From positions 1 through 64,000 of the forward strand of contig CANNGA010000016.1 in NCBI GenBank assembly GCA_947504035.1: DNA of 64,000 nt, given 5' to 3'. Positions 7,181 to 15,635 of the stretch are shown here, piece after piece. The translations under genes were made by a program, and so were the position numbers. Position 1 is the stretch's first letter; the number at the start of each line of letters is the position of its first letter. The notes beneath the pieces are model-generated. The model saw nothing but the letters and a program-made list of their open reading frames with translations. It did no database searches and had not been told where the DNA came from. Source of the stretch: an uncultured Flavobacteriaceae bacterium. GTDB taxonomy: Bacteria > Bacteroidota > Bacteroidia > Flavobacteriales > Flavobacteriaceae.

Positions 7181-7370
7181 GGTCGTTAGGTTGTAAAGGC
7201 CATAGGCTAATAAAGGTATTTGCTCTCACAACATACAGGCCTATGGTTTTTACATAAAAGACATACAGTGGGTGAGGTATAAAGATATAAAAAGTAGGTT
7301 TCGGGTACCTGCCTGCTGTATGAGTTAGTCTGTAGAGGGCTTTTCTATAAGTTAAAGCCCTCTTTTTTTT
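7181..7370 (+). ncRNA. Candidate structured RNA ending in a terminator
   Basis: This gene-free stretch has several nested inverted repeats. CCATAGGC (about 7199-7206) pairs with GCCTATGG (about 7239-7246). CATACAG (about 7262-7268) pairs with CTGTATG (about 7316-7322) and encloses a GTAGGT/ACCTGC hairpin. It ends in GAGGGCTTT...AAAGCCCTC followed by eight T (7335-7370), a typical intrinsic terminator. This suggests a small RNA of about 150-200 bases transcribed rightward. I could not match it to tmRNA, RNase P or SRP RNA. 6S RNA or a lineage-specific RNA remain possible. Confidence 0.4.
7335..7370 (+). terminator. Rho-independent terminator
   Basis: GAGGGCTTT and AAAGCCCTC form a 9-base stem closed by a short loop and followed by TTTTTTTT on the plus strand. 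It would end the candidate RNA or the 6917 transcript. Confidence 0.7.
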
Positions 7371-7469
7371 ATAGCGTTTAAAGCGACAAGTGTATTTGCG
7401 GTCTAAGCCTAATAGCACTAAAAAACACTTCTATACCCCCTGTAATGTAGTAGCACCAGCTAAAACGAG

Positions 7470-8051
7470 TTAAACCAAACGCTTAATATTAGCATAAGAG
7501 TTTTCTAAAGCTTTTTTTGTTTTCTTTTTGCCTAACCATTTTACTTTGGTAATGCCTTCTTTTTCTTGAGGGTACAGCGTCCCTTCAAAATCTGTTATCA
7601 TCTCAAACCAATAGGTTATTTTTATTCTAAAGCGTCCTCTGCGTTTAAAAATGTGGTACGTTGTTTCAATAGGTTTTACAATTTTTAAACCTGTTACGCC
7701 TGTTTCTTCTTCCACCTCTCGAATGGCGGTCTCCTCTATGCTTTCGCCTTTTTCTGCTTTTCCTTTGGGCAAATCCCACTTGCCATTTCTATAGATAAAT
7801 AAAATTTTACCTTTGGCATTATACACTTTACCACCTCCTGCAACGACATTAGGTGCTTTTTTCAAAAACTTTTTAAGCAGTTTAGCGTCGTTTTTATGTA
7901 CCAAACAGGCTTCTTTAATAGACGTGGTATTAAGTTTACGTATCACACGTCTTAATATAACGGTATTAAGTTTGTAATTCTTAACCCCTTTTTCGTCTTT
8001 AACTTGGGTACTTAAGGTGATAGGCTTGTCACCAACAAAAATCTTATACAT
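7470..8051 (-). CDS. Nudix hydrolase
   Basis: A 193-residue protein with a complete Nudix box at residues 97-119: G97, E103, then REVEEETGV, matching GX5EX7REUXEEXGU, which binds Mg and hydrolyses a nucleoside diphosphate linked to another group. WDLPKGK precedes it as usual. The first 70 residues are a family-specific N-terminal region. It is divergent from pyrE across 128 bases, a pairing I recall from other flavobacteria. The substrate cannot be told from sequence. Confidence 0.9.
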   Translation of the reverse strand: MYKIFVGDKPITLSTQVKDEKGVKNYKLNTVILRRVIRKLNTTSIKEACLVHKNDAKLLKKFLKKAPNVVAGGGKVYNAKGKILFIYRNGKWDLPKGKAEKGESIEETAIREVEEETGVTGLKIVKPIETTYHIFKRRGRFRIKITYWFEMITDFEGTLYPQEKEGITKVKWLGKKKTKKALENSYANIKRLV

Positions 8052-8167
8052 AGAGAAATTAAAAGCTTATTATGTCGTAAAAATATCACTTTTAAAAACA
8101 ACCAACAATTGTTAAAAAAAATATTTTATTCTCACAAAACACGCCTTCCTTATTTTAAATATATGTG

Positions 8168-8175
8168 TAATTTTG
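8168..8175 (+). promoter_or_regulatory. -7 element of pyrE (possible leaderless transcript)
   Basis: TAATTTTG exactly matches TAnnTTTG and ends 5 bases before the pyrE ATG. Transcription would then begin at or next to the start codon. No clear TTTG is seen about 20 bases upstream, which weakens the call. Confidence 0.45.
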
Positions 8176-8179
8176 CAGC

Positions 8180-8824
8180 ATGATTTTTAATAAAGACACC
8201 GCTAAAAAAACAGCAGAGGTCCTTCTTGAGGCTAATGCTATAAAACTAAGCCCTAAAGCACCATTTACTTGGGCTTCTGGATGGAAATCGCCAATTTATT
8301 GCGATAATCGTATCATTTTATCATTTCCTGCTATTCGTTATTTTGTTAAAAAAACAATGGCAAAACACATCGAAGACACCTACGGGAAGCCAGATGCTAT
8401 TGCAGGTGTTGCCACAGGCGCTATTGGTATTGGCATGTTGGTTGCAGAGGTTTTAGATTTACCATTTATATATGTAAGACCAGAAGCTAAGGGCCACGGC
8501 AGAAAAAATCAAATTGAAGGCTATATCGAAGAAGGTAAAACAGTTGTCGTTGTAGAAGACCTTATTAGTACTGGTAAAAGCAGTTTAAAAGCTGTAGAAG
8601 CTCTAAGAGCGGCGAACGTTACCGTAAAAGGTATGGTGGCGATTTTTACTTATGGTTTTCAAGTTTCAAAAGATAATTTTGAAAAAGAAAATGTACTTTT
8701 ACATACCCTTGGTAGTTATGATAGTTTGTTAGAACAAGCCTTACACACCAATTACATTACCAAAGAAGAGCTAGAAACGCTTACCGAATGGAATACCAAT
8801 CCTAGCGAATGGGACATTGTTTGA
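8180..8824 (+). CDS. pyrE: Orotate phosphoribosyltransferase
   Basis: A 214-residue enzyme converting orotate and PRPP to orotidine 5'-phosphate in pyrimidine synthesis, in the cytoplasm. The PRPP-binding signature is VVVVEDLISTGKSS (about residues 125-138), and the N-terminal FTWASGWKSPIYCDNR segment is typical of the family. Length is normal. It is followed after 40 bases by the SRPBCC gene. The -7 element sits right at the start codon, so the mRNA may have almost no leader. Confidence 0.96.
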   Translation: MIFNKDTAKKTAEVLLEANAIKLSPKAPFTWASGWKSPIYCDNRIILSFPAIRYFVKKTMAKHIEDTYGKPDAIAGVATGAIGIGMLVAEVLDLPFIYVRPEAKGHGRKNQIEGYIEEGKTVVVVEDLISTGKSSLKAVEALRAANVTVKGMVAIFTYGFQVSKDNFEKENVLLHTLGSYDSLLEQALHTNYITKEELETLTEWNTNPSEWDIV

Positions 8825-8864
8825 TACCGTGTTTATTAGTATTTAATACCTAACCCGAACTATT

Positions 8865-9260
8865 ATGAATTTAGAATCTCCAAAAGTTAATGTTGCAAAA
8901 TCGCAACAAGATACTTTTAACTTTATATCCAACATTAAAAACTTTGAAATGCTAATGCCCGAAAACATTAGTAAATTTGAAGTTTTAAGCGAAGACACCT
9001 TTGTATTTGCACTAAAAGGCATGCCCGAGATTATTTTAAAGAAAAAAGAAGCTTCGGCGCCAAATACGATAGAATTTGGGGCTGCTGGAGGTAAAATTGA
9101 TTTTTCTTTAATAGCACATATTACAGAAACAGCTGCGAATTCGAGCACAGTCTATTTACAATTTAATGGCGACTTTAATCCCATGATGGCTATGATGATA
9201 AAAAGCCCTATCACAAAATTTATTGAAACCTTAGTGACTAATTTACCTAAGGCCGTTTAA
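8865..9260 (+). CDS. SRPBCC-family (START-like) protein
   Basis: A 131-residue protein beginning with the usual SRPBCC pattern: a strand ending VAKSQQDTFNFISNIKNFE, then LMPENISKFE. The fold makes a hydrophobic ligand pocket; the ligand is unknown. The C-terminal long helix starts near SPITKFIETLV. It lies downstream of pyrE and its stop overlaps the 3' end of birA on the other strand by 4 bases. It is conserved at this place in related bacteria, as I recall, but without a known role. Confidence 0.8.
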   Translation: MNLESPKVNVAKSQQDTFNFISNIKNFEMLMPENISKFEVLSEDTFVFALKGMPEIILKKKEASAPNTIEFGAAGGKIDFSLIAHITETAANSSTVYLQFNGDFNPMMAMMIKSPITKFIETLVTNLPKAV

Positions 9261-9988
9261 TACAATAATGTAATATCCTTTAAAGCAAAAGCTTTAGTGA
9301 TGTTGTCCTCTAAAAGCACCTCTAGTTCTCCTGTATCTAGAACCGTTTTTATAAAACCAGAAAACATAACACCCTCTGCATTTTTAAATGTTGAGGGTTT
9401 GTTTTTTCTGTACAAATGTTTTGTATACAACCCTTTTAGCGTAGCATACTTCCCTGTTTCTAAATAGTTAAAATACGCTTTTAAATGGGTTATAAGCACC
9501 TCTAAAACCGCGTCTCTATCAAAAACACGCCCCGTAATATTTCGTAAAGACGACGCGTTGGGCAACCCTGTAAATAAAGTTTGGTTCACATTTAGCCCCA
9601 CGCCTATTACAGAAGCCGCTATAACACCTGACTTCATGACATTTTCTATAAGAATGCCACAAATCTTTTTGTTTTGTGACAATATGTCGTTAGGCCATTT
9701 TATAAAAAGTTGAGGCATTTGCAAATCTTCTAAAGCATGACGTACTGCTAATGCTGTAGCCATACTAAGAAAAAAAGTATGCTCTAATTTATAATTAGAA
9801 CTGTCTACAAACACACTAAAGGTAAGGTTTTTTGAACTTTGCGATTGCCAAACCGCTCCCATCTGCCCACGTCCATTGGTTTGGTGCTGCGCCGTAACTA
9901 CTGTAAAATGGTCTACTTTTTGGCTTGTATTGAGTTTCTTTAAAAAGCTATTAGTAGAATCGATGGCATCAAGTTTGATTATGGACAT
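9257..9988 (-). CDS. birA: Biotin-[acetyl-CoA-carboxylase] ligase
   Basis: A 243-residue ligase that attaches biotin to carboxylase carrier proteins. The N-terminal LDAIDSTNSFLK, the TNGRGQMGAVWQS segment (GRG biotinyl-AMP loop) and IKWPNDI with GILIE are all present. It has no N-terminal DNA-binding domain, so it is a monofunctional ligase rather than a repressor of the E. coli BirA kind. It is divergent from rsfS (94 bases between). Confidence 0.93.
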   Translation of the reverse strand: MSIIKLDAIDSTNSFLKKLNTSQKVDHFTVVTAQHQTNGRGQMGAVWQSQSSKNLTFSVFVDSSNYKLEHTFFLSMATALAVRHALEDLQMPQLFIKWPNDILSQNKKICGILIENVMKSGVIAASVIGVGLNVNQTLFTGLPNASSLRNITGRVFDRDAVLEVLITHLKAYFNYLETGKYATLKGLYTKHLYRKNKPSTFKNAEGVMFSGFIKTVLDTGELEVLLEDNITKAFALKDITLLY

Positions 9989-10055
9989 TAAAGGTGTTAT
10001 TTTAGTAGTTTAAAATCTTGTAGCATTTTTAAAGTATAAAGAACCAAAAAAATAA

Positions 10056-10063
10056 TAACTTTG
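10056..10063 (+). promoter_or_regulatory. -7 element for the rsfS-ftsH operon
   Basis: TAACTTTG matches TAnnTTTG and lies 19 bases before the rsfS ATG, giving a leader of about 15 bases. No strong -33 TTTG is visible at the expected distance. Confidence 0.45.
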
Positions 10064-10082
10064 CACAAAGTAAATAAATTTA

Positions 10083-10454
10083 ATGACGAAAGATAAAGTA
10101 AGCACAGATCAGTTAATATCAGTTATCATTAGTGGCATAGAAGATGTTAAAGGCAAAGAAATACGGATTTTAGATTTAAGAGACATTGAAAACACTGTTT
10201 GTGATTATTTTATAATTTGTGAAGGTACTTCAAACACACAAGTTAACGCAATAGTTAATTCCGTTCAGAAAAAAGTAAGCAAAGAACTTAAGGATAACCC
10301 TTGGCACGTAGAAGGTGCCGATAATGCAGAATGGGTTTTATTAGATTATGTAAATATCGCTGTTCATGTTTTCCAAAAACAGACCAGAGAATTTTATGAT
10401 ATAGAAAGCCTTTGGGGAGACGCAAAAACAACAGTAATAGAAACAAGTTACTAA
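10083..10454 (+). CDS. rsfS: Ribosome silencing factor RsfS
   Basis: A 123-residue RsfS/Iojap protein, which binds uL14 and stops subunit joining when nutrients are short. Recognised from DLRDIENTVCDYFIICEGTS, the HVEG region (NPWHVEGADNAEWVLLDYVN) and a C-terminal DIESLWGDA. Normal length. It is 9 bases upstream of ftsH and probably co-transcribed, an order common in flavobacteria. Confidence 0.95.
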   Translation: MTKDKVSTDQLISVIISGIEDVKGKEIRILDLRDIENTVCDYFIICEGTSNTQVNAIVNSVQKKVSKELKDNPWHVEGADNAEWVLLDYVNIAVHVFQKQTREFYDIESLWGDAKTTVIETSY

Positions 10455-10463
10455 AAGAAAAAC

Positions 10464-12413
10464 ATGGCAAACGACAAAAAGAACACTAAAGATAAAAAAC
10501 CTAAATTTAGCCCATATTGGATATATGGGATTGTCTTATCTCTATTTTTAGTATTTACACTATTTAACAATGGTGACATAGAAAGCAGCAATACCACTAA
10601 CCCAACGCAATTTTTTAATTTCGTTGAAGATGGTGATGTGGCGAAAGTAGAAATTGTAAACAGAAGACTTGCAAAAGTTTACCTTACAAGTGAAGCGGCT
10701 AAAAAAGAGGTGCATAAAAAAACGAAATCTAATAGCATTTTACCATCGTCTAATACGGCACCAAATTACAAGTTTGAATTTGGAGAGCTAGAGATTTTTC
10801 AAAAAGACCTTGATAATGTTATTAAGAAAAATAATCTGGATTTAGAGCCTATCTATCTTACAGAAGAAAATCACCTTGCAGATTTCTTAATAGGAATCTT
10901 ACCTTTTGTCTTACTTATAGGGGTTTGGATTTTTATCATGCGTCGCATGTCTGGCGGTGCTGGTGGTGGTGCAGGCGGACAGATCTTCAATATTGGAAAA
11001 TCTAAAGCCAAATTATTCGACCAAAATACAGAAGTTAAAACCACTTTTAAAGATGTTGCAGGCCTTGAAGGTGCTAAAGAAGAAGTACAAGAAATTGTAG
11101 ACTTTTTAAAGTATCCTGAAAAGTACACGACATTAGGTGGTAAAATACCTAAAGGGGCTTTACTTGTAGGCCCTCCTGGTACAGGTAAAACCTTATTAGC
11201 AAGAGCTGTTGCTGGCGAAGCTAAAGTACCTTTCTTTTCATTATCTGGATCTGATTTTGTAGAAATGTTTGTTGGTGTAGGTGCATCTCGAGTTAGAGAC
11301 TTATTTAAACAAGCTAAAGAAAAATCACCTTCTATCATATTTATAGATGAAATTGATGCTATTGGTCGTGCTCGTGGTAAAAATGCCATGTCTGGCAGCA
11401 ACGATGAACGCGAAAATACCTTAAACCAATTACTTACAGAGATGGATGGTTTTGGGACTAAAACAAACGTTATTGTAATAGCAGCCACCAACAGAGCAGA
11501 CATCTTAGATAAAGCCTTAATGCGTGCGGGACGTTTTGACCGTCAAATTCATGTAGAATTACCTAACCTTACCGAACGAAAAGAAATTTTTGAAGTACAC
11601 CTTAGGTCGCTTAAAAAAGTAAAAGAATTAGATGTTGACTTTTTAGCAAAACAAACGCCTGGTTTTTCTGGTGCAGACATTGCTAACATGTGTAACGAAG
11701 CAGCCCTTATTGCGGCAAGAAATAATAAAAAATCTATAGACAAACAAGATTTCTTAGATGCTGTAGACCGTATTGTAGGTGGTCTAGAGAAACGCTCTAA
11801 AGTCTTCTCGCAAGAAGAGAAAAAACTTGTTGCATTTCACGAAGCAGGTCACGCCACTGTAAGCTGGTTTTTAAAGTACGCAGACCCTTTAGTTAAAGTA
11901 ACCATAGTACCGCGAGGCAGTTCTCTAGGTGCAGCTTGGTACTTACCAGAAGAGGCCAATTTAAAAAGAACCGAAAAGTATTTGGATGAAATCTGTGTTA
12001 CCATGGGAGGTAGAGCAGCCGAAAAACTCATCTTTAATAAAATTTCTAACGGTGCTTATGGCGATTTACAAAGCGTTATGAGAAAAGCCAAAGAAATGGT
12101 AATGGTAGCAGGTTTAAGTGAGAGTGTTGGGAATGTAACCTACTACGATCCACAAAGCGATAATGGTTTTACAAAGCCTTATAGTGAGAAAACAGCAGAA
12201 CTTATCGATAATGAAATTAAAACCATTATAGAAACGCAATACCAACGCGCACTCGATCTTTTAGAAGAAAAAAGAGAGAATTTAACCATATTGGCAGAAC
12301 GCCTTATTGAACGCGAAGTGATCTTTAAAGATGATTTAGAAGAAATCTTTGGCAGCAATCAACTTAATGATAAAAACAAAGAACAAGTGGTAACCCCACA
12401 ATTAGATAAATAA
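10464..12413 (+). CDS. ftsH: ATP-dependent zinc metalloprotease FtsH
   Basis: A 649-residue inner-membrane AAA+ protease that degrades misfolded or regulated membrane proteins. Two transmembrane segments (about residues 19-37 and 140-158) flank a periplasmic domain. Then come a Gly-rich linker, Walker A GPPGTGKT (236-243), Walker B IIFIDEIDAIG, the second region of homology ending in RAGRFDRQI, and the zinc site HEAGH at 459-463. Length is normal. A strong hairpin follows the gene, so the rsfS-ftsH unit probably ends there. Confidence 0.97.
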   Translation: MANDKKNTKDKKPKFSPYWIYGIVLSLFLVFTLFNNGDIESSNTTNPTQFFNFVEDGDVAKVEIVNRRLAKVYLTSEAAKKEVHKKTKSNSILPSSNTAPNYKFEFGELEIFQKDLDNVIKKNNLDLEPIYLTEENHLADFLIGILPFVLLIGVWIFIMRRMSGGAGGGAGGQIFNIGKSKAKLFDQNTEVKTTFKDVAGLEGAKEEVQEIVDFLKYPEKYTTLGGKIPKGALLVGPPGTGKTLLARAVAGEAKVPFFSLSGSDFVEMFVGVGASRVRDLFKQAKEKSPSIIFIDEIDAIGRARGKNAMSGSNDERENTLNQLLTEMDGFGTKTNVIVIAATNRADILDKALMRAGRFDRQIHVELPNLTERKEIFEVHLRSLKKVKELDVDFLAKQTPGFSGADIANMCNEAALIAARNNKKSIDKQDFLDAVDRIVGGLEKRSKVFSQEEKKLVAFHEAGHATVSWFLKYADPLVKVTIVPRGSSLGAAWYLPEEANLKRTEKYLDEICVTMGGRAAEKLIFNKISNGAYGDLQSVMRKAKEMVMVAGLSESVGNVTYYDPQSDNGFTKPYSEKTAELIDNEIKTIIETQYQRALDLLEEKRENLTILAERLIEREVIFKDDLEEIFGSNQLNDKNKEQVVTPQLDK

Positions 12414-12436
12414 GCATTTCGTTAACCTTTTGGTAA

Positions 12437-12475
12437 AAATCTTAAATTAATCTTTAGATTAATTTAAGATTTTTT
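12437..12475 (+). terminator. Terminator after ftsH
   Basis: A perfect 17-base stem, AAATCTTAAATTAATCT with its complement (12437-12453 and 12456-12472), a two-base loop, and T-rich sequence after it. AT-rich but long; likely works in both directions. Confidence 0.6.
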
Positions 12476-12522
12476 ATATTTGGTAAACTCTCGATTAATC
12501 AAGGTTAATAGCGCGCACCTGA

Positions 12523-13131
12523 ATGAATCTTTTTAAAAAATTTTTCAGACCCAAATCAAGTCAGTCTGAAAAGGAAATAAAGTCTAATGACAGGGGCAAA
12601 TATATGCCCGAACTTAAGCTACCTATAGATGAAAAGTTTACCATAAACTTTAAAGCTAATGGTGGTAAGTTTTTGTATTGCGATAATTTAGACGAAGTAT
12701 ACGAAAACTTTAATAATATTGTAGAAGAGAACCGCTGGCATGAAAAGCGCGGATTGATTATAGACGACAACTTACTGGCCAAATTTAAATATTGCAGTAT
12801 GATTCCTTCTAAAAAAACCAATGGCGCAACGTATTTCTTAACAACCTGCGAGAATCTTATCGCTACAGACGGTTCTTTACTAATCAGTTCGAATCAAATT
12901 GCGACTAAAAAATTACCAGAACTTCCTTTTAATTTAATTGTATTTGCAACTACCAGCCAGATTGTTGATAATATTGGAGAGGGACTAAGGCTTATCAAAT
13001 CTAAAAACAAACAACACATCCCTTCAAATATCACTACCATTAAACATTTCAAGTCTGCAGACGAAAAAGACTTTTTAAGCTATGGAAGTAGCGCAAAAAA
13101 CCTATATTTACTGCTGTTAGAGGATTTATAA
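12523..13131 (+). CDS. LUD-domain (LutC-like) protein
   Basis: A 202-residue protein. From about residue 70 it resembles the LUD domain shared by LutB/LutC lactate-utilisation proteins: ATYFLTTCENLIATDGSLLI, then a LPFNLIVFATTSQIV segment. LutC works with iron-sulfur partners in L-lactate oxidation, but no lutA or lutB is here, so a lactate role is not supported. I recall a stand-alone LUD gene after ftsH in flavobacteria. It is followed by cdsA after 23 bases and may be co-transcribed with it. Confidence 0.7.
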   Translation: MNLFKKFFRPKSSQSEKEIKSNDRGKYMPELKLPIDEKFTINFKANGGKFLYCDNLDEVYENFNNIVEENRWHEKRGLIIDDNLLAKFKYCSMIPSKKTNGATYFLTTCENLIATDGSLLISSNQIATKKLPELPFNLIVFATTSQIVDNIGEGLRLIKSKNKQHIPSNITTIKHFKSADEKDFLSYGSSAKNLYLLLLEDL

Positions 13132-13154
13132 TTTAAAACACCTTCTAAAAATAC

Positions 13155-13970
13155 ATGAAAGATATGTTATTACGCTCATTATCTGGGGTGTTCTATGTCG
13201 TTTTATTAATTGTAGTCCTAAGCTTAAACACGCCTCATGGATTCATCATCCTGTTTTTTCTGTTTGGTATCGTATCGCTTTTTGAATTTAAAAAGCTTAT
13301 TCAGCTAAAAAGCAACGTGCCGTATTTCATTTTTATAGTGCTCTACGCTGTATTTTGCTATTGGCGTATGGCTTTACAGTCTAATCTAGGGCTAGATGAA
13401 ACGACACAAATACTTATGGTACTCACTGTATTTGTAAATCTTTTTCTTATTAAAGATTTATTCTCTAAAAAAATCCCTCTATTTTTAACCAAAAGATATA
13501 TCATTACAACCTTTTACCTATCTAGTGGCTTTGTATTTTTAGCACTTATTGCCAGCCGCTTTAGTCCTAAGATTTTATTAGGCGCCTTTATTCTTATTTG
13601 GGTTAACGATTCTTTTGCATATCTTGTAGGTAAGAATTTTGGAAAACAAAAATTATTTGAAAAGATTTCCCCTAAAAAAACAGTAGAAGGCTTTTTAGGC
13701 GGTGTTTTCTTTTCTTGTATCGCTAGCTATTTTATAGCAACGGTTTCAAACACACTAAATTTCACCTACTGGTTACTTCTAAGCATTATTATAGCCGTTT
13801 TTGGAACTTTAGGAGATTTAATAGAATCTAAATTTAAACGACAAGCCAAAGTGAAAGACAGTGGTACTATCATGCCAGGGCACGGGGGCCTTTTAGACCG
13901 TTTAGATAGTATTATTTTTGCTTCACCATTTATTTACTTATTTTTAAGAATTATAGATTATGTTTCATAA
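13155..13970 (+). CDS. cdsA: Phosphatidate cytidylyltransferase
   Basis: A 271-residue polytopic membrane enzyme that makes CDP-diacylglycerol from phosphatidate and CTP, the branch point of phospholipid synthesis. About seven hydrophobic segments are visible. The family signature is near the C-terminus: VKDSGTIMPGHGGLLDRLDS (about 232-251). It overlaps psd by 11 bases, so the two are translationally coupled. Confidence 0.95.
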   Translation: MKDMLLRSLSGVFYVVLLIVVLSLNTPHGFIILFFLFGIVSLFEFKKLIQLKSNVPYFIFIVLYAVFCYWRMALQSNLGLDETTQILMVLTVFVNLFLIKDLFSKKIPLFLTKRYIITTFYLSSGFVFLALIASRFSPKILLGAFILIWVNDSFAYLVGKNFGKQKLFEKISPKKTVEGFLGGVFFSCIASYFIATVSNTLNFTYWLLLSIIIAVFGTLGDLIESKFKRQAKVKDSGTIMPGHGGLLDRLDSIIFASPFIYLFLRIIDYVS

Positions 13971-14616
13971 AGAAGGTCATAAAATCATTTTATTCACGCT
14001 AATAGCCGTAGTCGCTGGTTTTTTACTAACAGACTACTTTATTACAATAGGCTGGCTACGCCTTTTAATATTAGTAACACTTCTCGTAGTTCTAATTTTA
14101 ATATTACAATTTTTTAGAAACCCAAAACGCCATACGCACAGCGACGATACTACCGTAGTCTCTCCTGTAGATGGTAAAGTTGTGGTGATTGAAGAAGTGT
14201 TTGAAAAAGAATACTTTAAAGATAAACGCTTACAAGTAAGTGTTTTTATGTCTCCAATAAATGTACACGTAACCCGTTACCCTATTGGAGGAAACGTATG
14301 TTTTAGTAAATACCACCCTGGTAAATATTTGGTAGCTTGGCATCCTAAAGCCAGTGAAGAAAACGAGCGTACCACTGTTGTTGTCGAGAATAAAACTTAC
14401 GGAAAGGTCTTGTTTAGACAGATTGCAGGTGCTTTGGCAAAGCGTATTGTAAACTATGCCGAAGTTGGCCATACGCCTGCGCAGGGAAGCGAATCTGGAT
14501 TTATTAAATTTGGCTCTAGAGTAGACCTCTATTTGCCTTTAGACACAAAAATTAATGTCGCTCTTAATCAAAAAGTACGAGGAGGAGAAAGTATTATAGC
14601 TAAGATAAATGAGTAA
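13960..14616 (+). CDS. psd: Phosphatidylserine decarboxylase family protein
   Basis: A 218-residue short-type decarboxylase producing phosphatidylethanolamine. Two N-terminal membrane segments are followed by SPVDGKVVVIEEV, MSPINVHVTRYPIGG and, near the C-terminus, KFGSRVDLYLP; the Ser of FGSR is the expected self-cleavage and pyruvoyl site. The start lies inside cdsA (11-base overlap) and the end overlaps the acyl-CoA-binding protein gene by 8 bases, so three lipid genes are tightly packed. Confidence 0.94.
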   Translation: MFHKEGHKIILFTLIAVVAGFLLTDYFITIGWLRLLILVTLLVVLILILQFFRNPKRHTHSDDTTVVSPVDGKVVVIEEVFEKEYFKDKRLQVSVFMSPINVHVTRYPIGGNVCFSKYHPGKYLVAWHPKASEENERTTVVVENKTYGKVLFRQIAGALAKRIVNYAEVGHTPAQGSESGFIKFGSRVDLYLPLDTKINVALNQKVRGGESIIAKINE

Positions 14617-14875
14617 ATCAGCCTTAGATACCATATTTGATCAAGCAGTAGATCGTGTCAATGCACACAAAGAGCCTTTTCCTGCCGATATTCTTCTAAA
14701 ACTCTATGCCTATTACAAAAAGGCAACTAATGACTATGGCAAGCCTAGAAGTAAAAAATCGATTATCAATGCCTTTAAAACGAATGCCTTGTTTCAAATA
14801 CAAAATGTAACTGAAGATGAAGCCAAACAAGCCTATATAGATTTAGTAGACCAGTACTTCTTATACCGCAAGTAA
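14609..14875 (+). CDS. Acyl-CoA-binding protein
   Basis: An 88-residue protein of the ACBP fold, which binds long-chain acyl-CoA esters in the cytoplasm. FDQAVDRVNA, LLKLYAYYKKATNDYGKPR and DEAKQAYIDLVDQY match the four-helix family at its usual length. It overlaps psd by 8 bases, consistent with supply or buffering of acyl-CoA for lipid synthesis. Confidence 0.9.
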   Translation: MSKSALDTIFDQAVDRVNAHKEPFPADILLKLYAYYKKATNDYGKPRSKKSIINAFKTNALFQIQNVTEDEAKQAYIDLVDQYFLYRK

Positions 14876-14908
14876 ACTTTTATTTGGTTTACCTTACCCC
14901 CAATTAGT

Positions 14909-15027
14909 CATTAAGAAATCTCTATTATATATAGCTTTCAACTGCTGCAAACACTAGCATTACACTATATTTAGGGCATTTAAAACCTTCTTAACGCTGT
15001 TCCACGATATAATCTGGGGTTAAAATG
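14909..15027 (+). repeat. Dispersed stem-loop repeat, copy A
   Basis: One of four related intergenic copies. The front module reads CATTAAGAAATCTCTATTA, then GCTTTCAACTGCTGCAAACA and CTAGCATTACACTAT. The rear module has TTAGGGCATTTAAAACC, AACGCTGTTCCA and ATCTGGGGTTAAA. The two modules pair imperfectly. It sits between convergent genes. Confidence 0.6.
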
Positions 15028-15055
15028 GTATTCAATTTTGGTATCCCTATAAAAC

Positions 15056-15087
15056 AAAATTAAGCGCTATTTCTAGAGCTTAATTTT
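15056..15087. terminator. Bidirectional terminator between convergent genes
   Basis: AAAATTAAGC (15056-15065) and GCTTAATTTT (15078-15087) form a 10-base stem, A-rich before and T-rich after. It lies between the acyl-CoA-binding protein gene and the convergent gene at 15151. Confidence 0.5.
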
Positions 15088-15150
15088 ATATGTCGACAAA
15101 ACTAGTTTTAGTTTGTCTTTCTATGTATAAAGGATTGAAACTATATCTCT

Positions 15151-15585
15151 TTAAAAATCTTCTTCTAAACCAATACGCATTTTTTTAATGATCTCTTCAA
15201 AATACAATACAGAAAGCATTATTTTGTCGGTATCTGCATAAGCGATAAATTGAGTCATTGTTTCCTTTGCATATTTAAAAGCCGCCACGTTAACTTCGTG
15301 TTGCTTCTCTAGTATCTTAATATTATCAGAATCTTCTCTTATGCCTAAATCTCCTAAAGTTGTTCCTGGTTCGTTTGTTAAAGACATGTATGGTAAAACA
15401 GTGGTGATTTCGTAAACACGGCTAATATATAATTCCAATAATTGGCCTTTTTTTAACTGTGCTAAATCTTCAATGGTATGAAATTTTAGAGTGCTTTTTT
15501 CTTTTTCGAATAATACGTTAGAGTCCTGTGCAAAACTAATGGTCGTAAATAAGGCTACCGATAGGATTAAAATTATATGTTTCAT
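15151..15585 (-). CDS. Secreted hypothetical protein
   Basis: A 144-residue protein with a clear signal peptide (hydrophobic run, then TTISFAQ) and a mostly helical mature part. I do not recognise the family. Upstream, in its 5' region, lies a (TG)8 tract, and 50 bases away is the end of the beta-helix gene on the same strand, so the two may be co-transcribed. Function unknown; a periplasmic location is likely. Confidence 0.7.
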   Translation of the reverse strand: MKHIILILSVALFTTISFAQDSNVLFEKEKSTLKFHTIEDLAQLKKGQLLELYISRVYEITTVLPYMSLTNEPGTTLGDLGIREDSDNIKILEKQHEVNVAAFKYAKETMTQFIAYADTDKIMLSVLYFEEIIKKMRIGLEEDF

Positions 15586-15618
15586 CGTTTTTGTTTTTTT
15601 GGTTAATTACTTTAAAAT

Positions 15619-15634
15619 TGTGTGTGTGTGTGTG
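15619..15634. repeat. (TG)8 dinucleotide repeat
   Basis: Eight TG units lie in the 50-base gap between two minus-strand genes, ending just beyond the stop of the upstream gene and 34 bases before the ATG of the downstream gene. Such tracts change length by slipped-strand mispairing. Confidence 0.9.
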
Positions 15635-15635
15635 T

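Noticed and set aside
7107-7418. 103-codon minus-strand open frame
   Set aside because: It lies over the inverted repeats and terminator of the candidate RNA, and its translation is rich in Tyr, Arg and Lys without any domain.
10871-11503. Long antisense open frame (210 codons) within ftsH
   Set aside because: It mirrors the ftsH codons on the other strand, has no domain and starts nowhere sensible; a shadow of a strong coding region.
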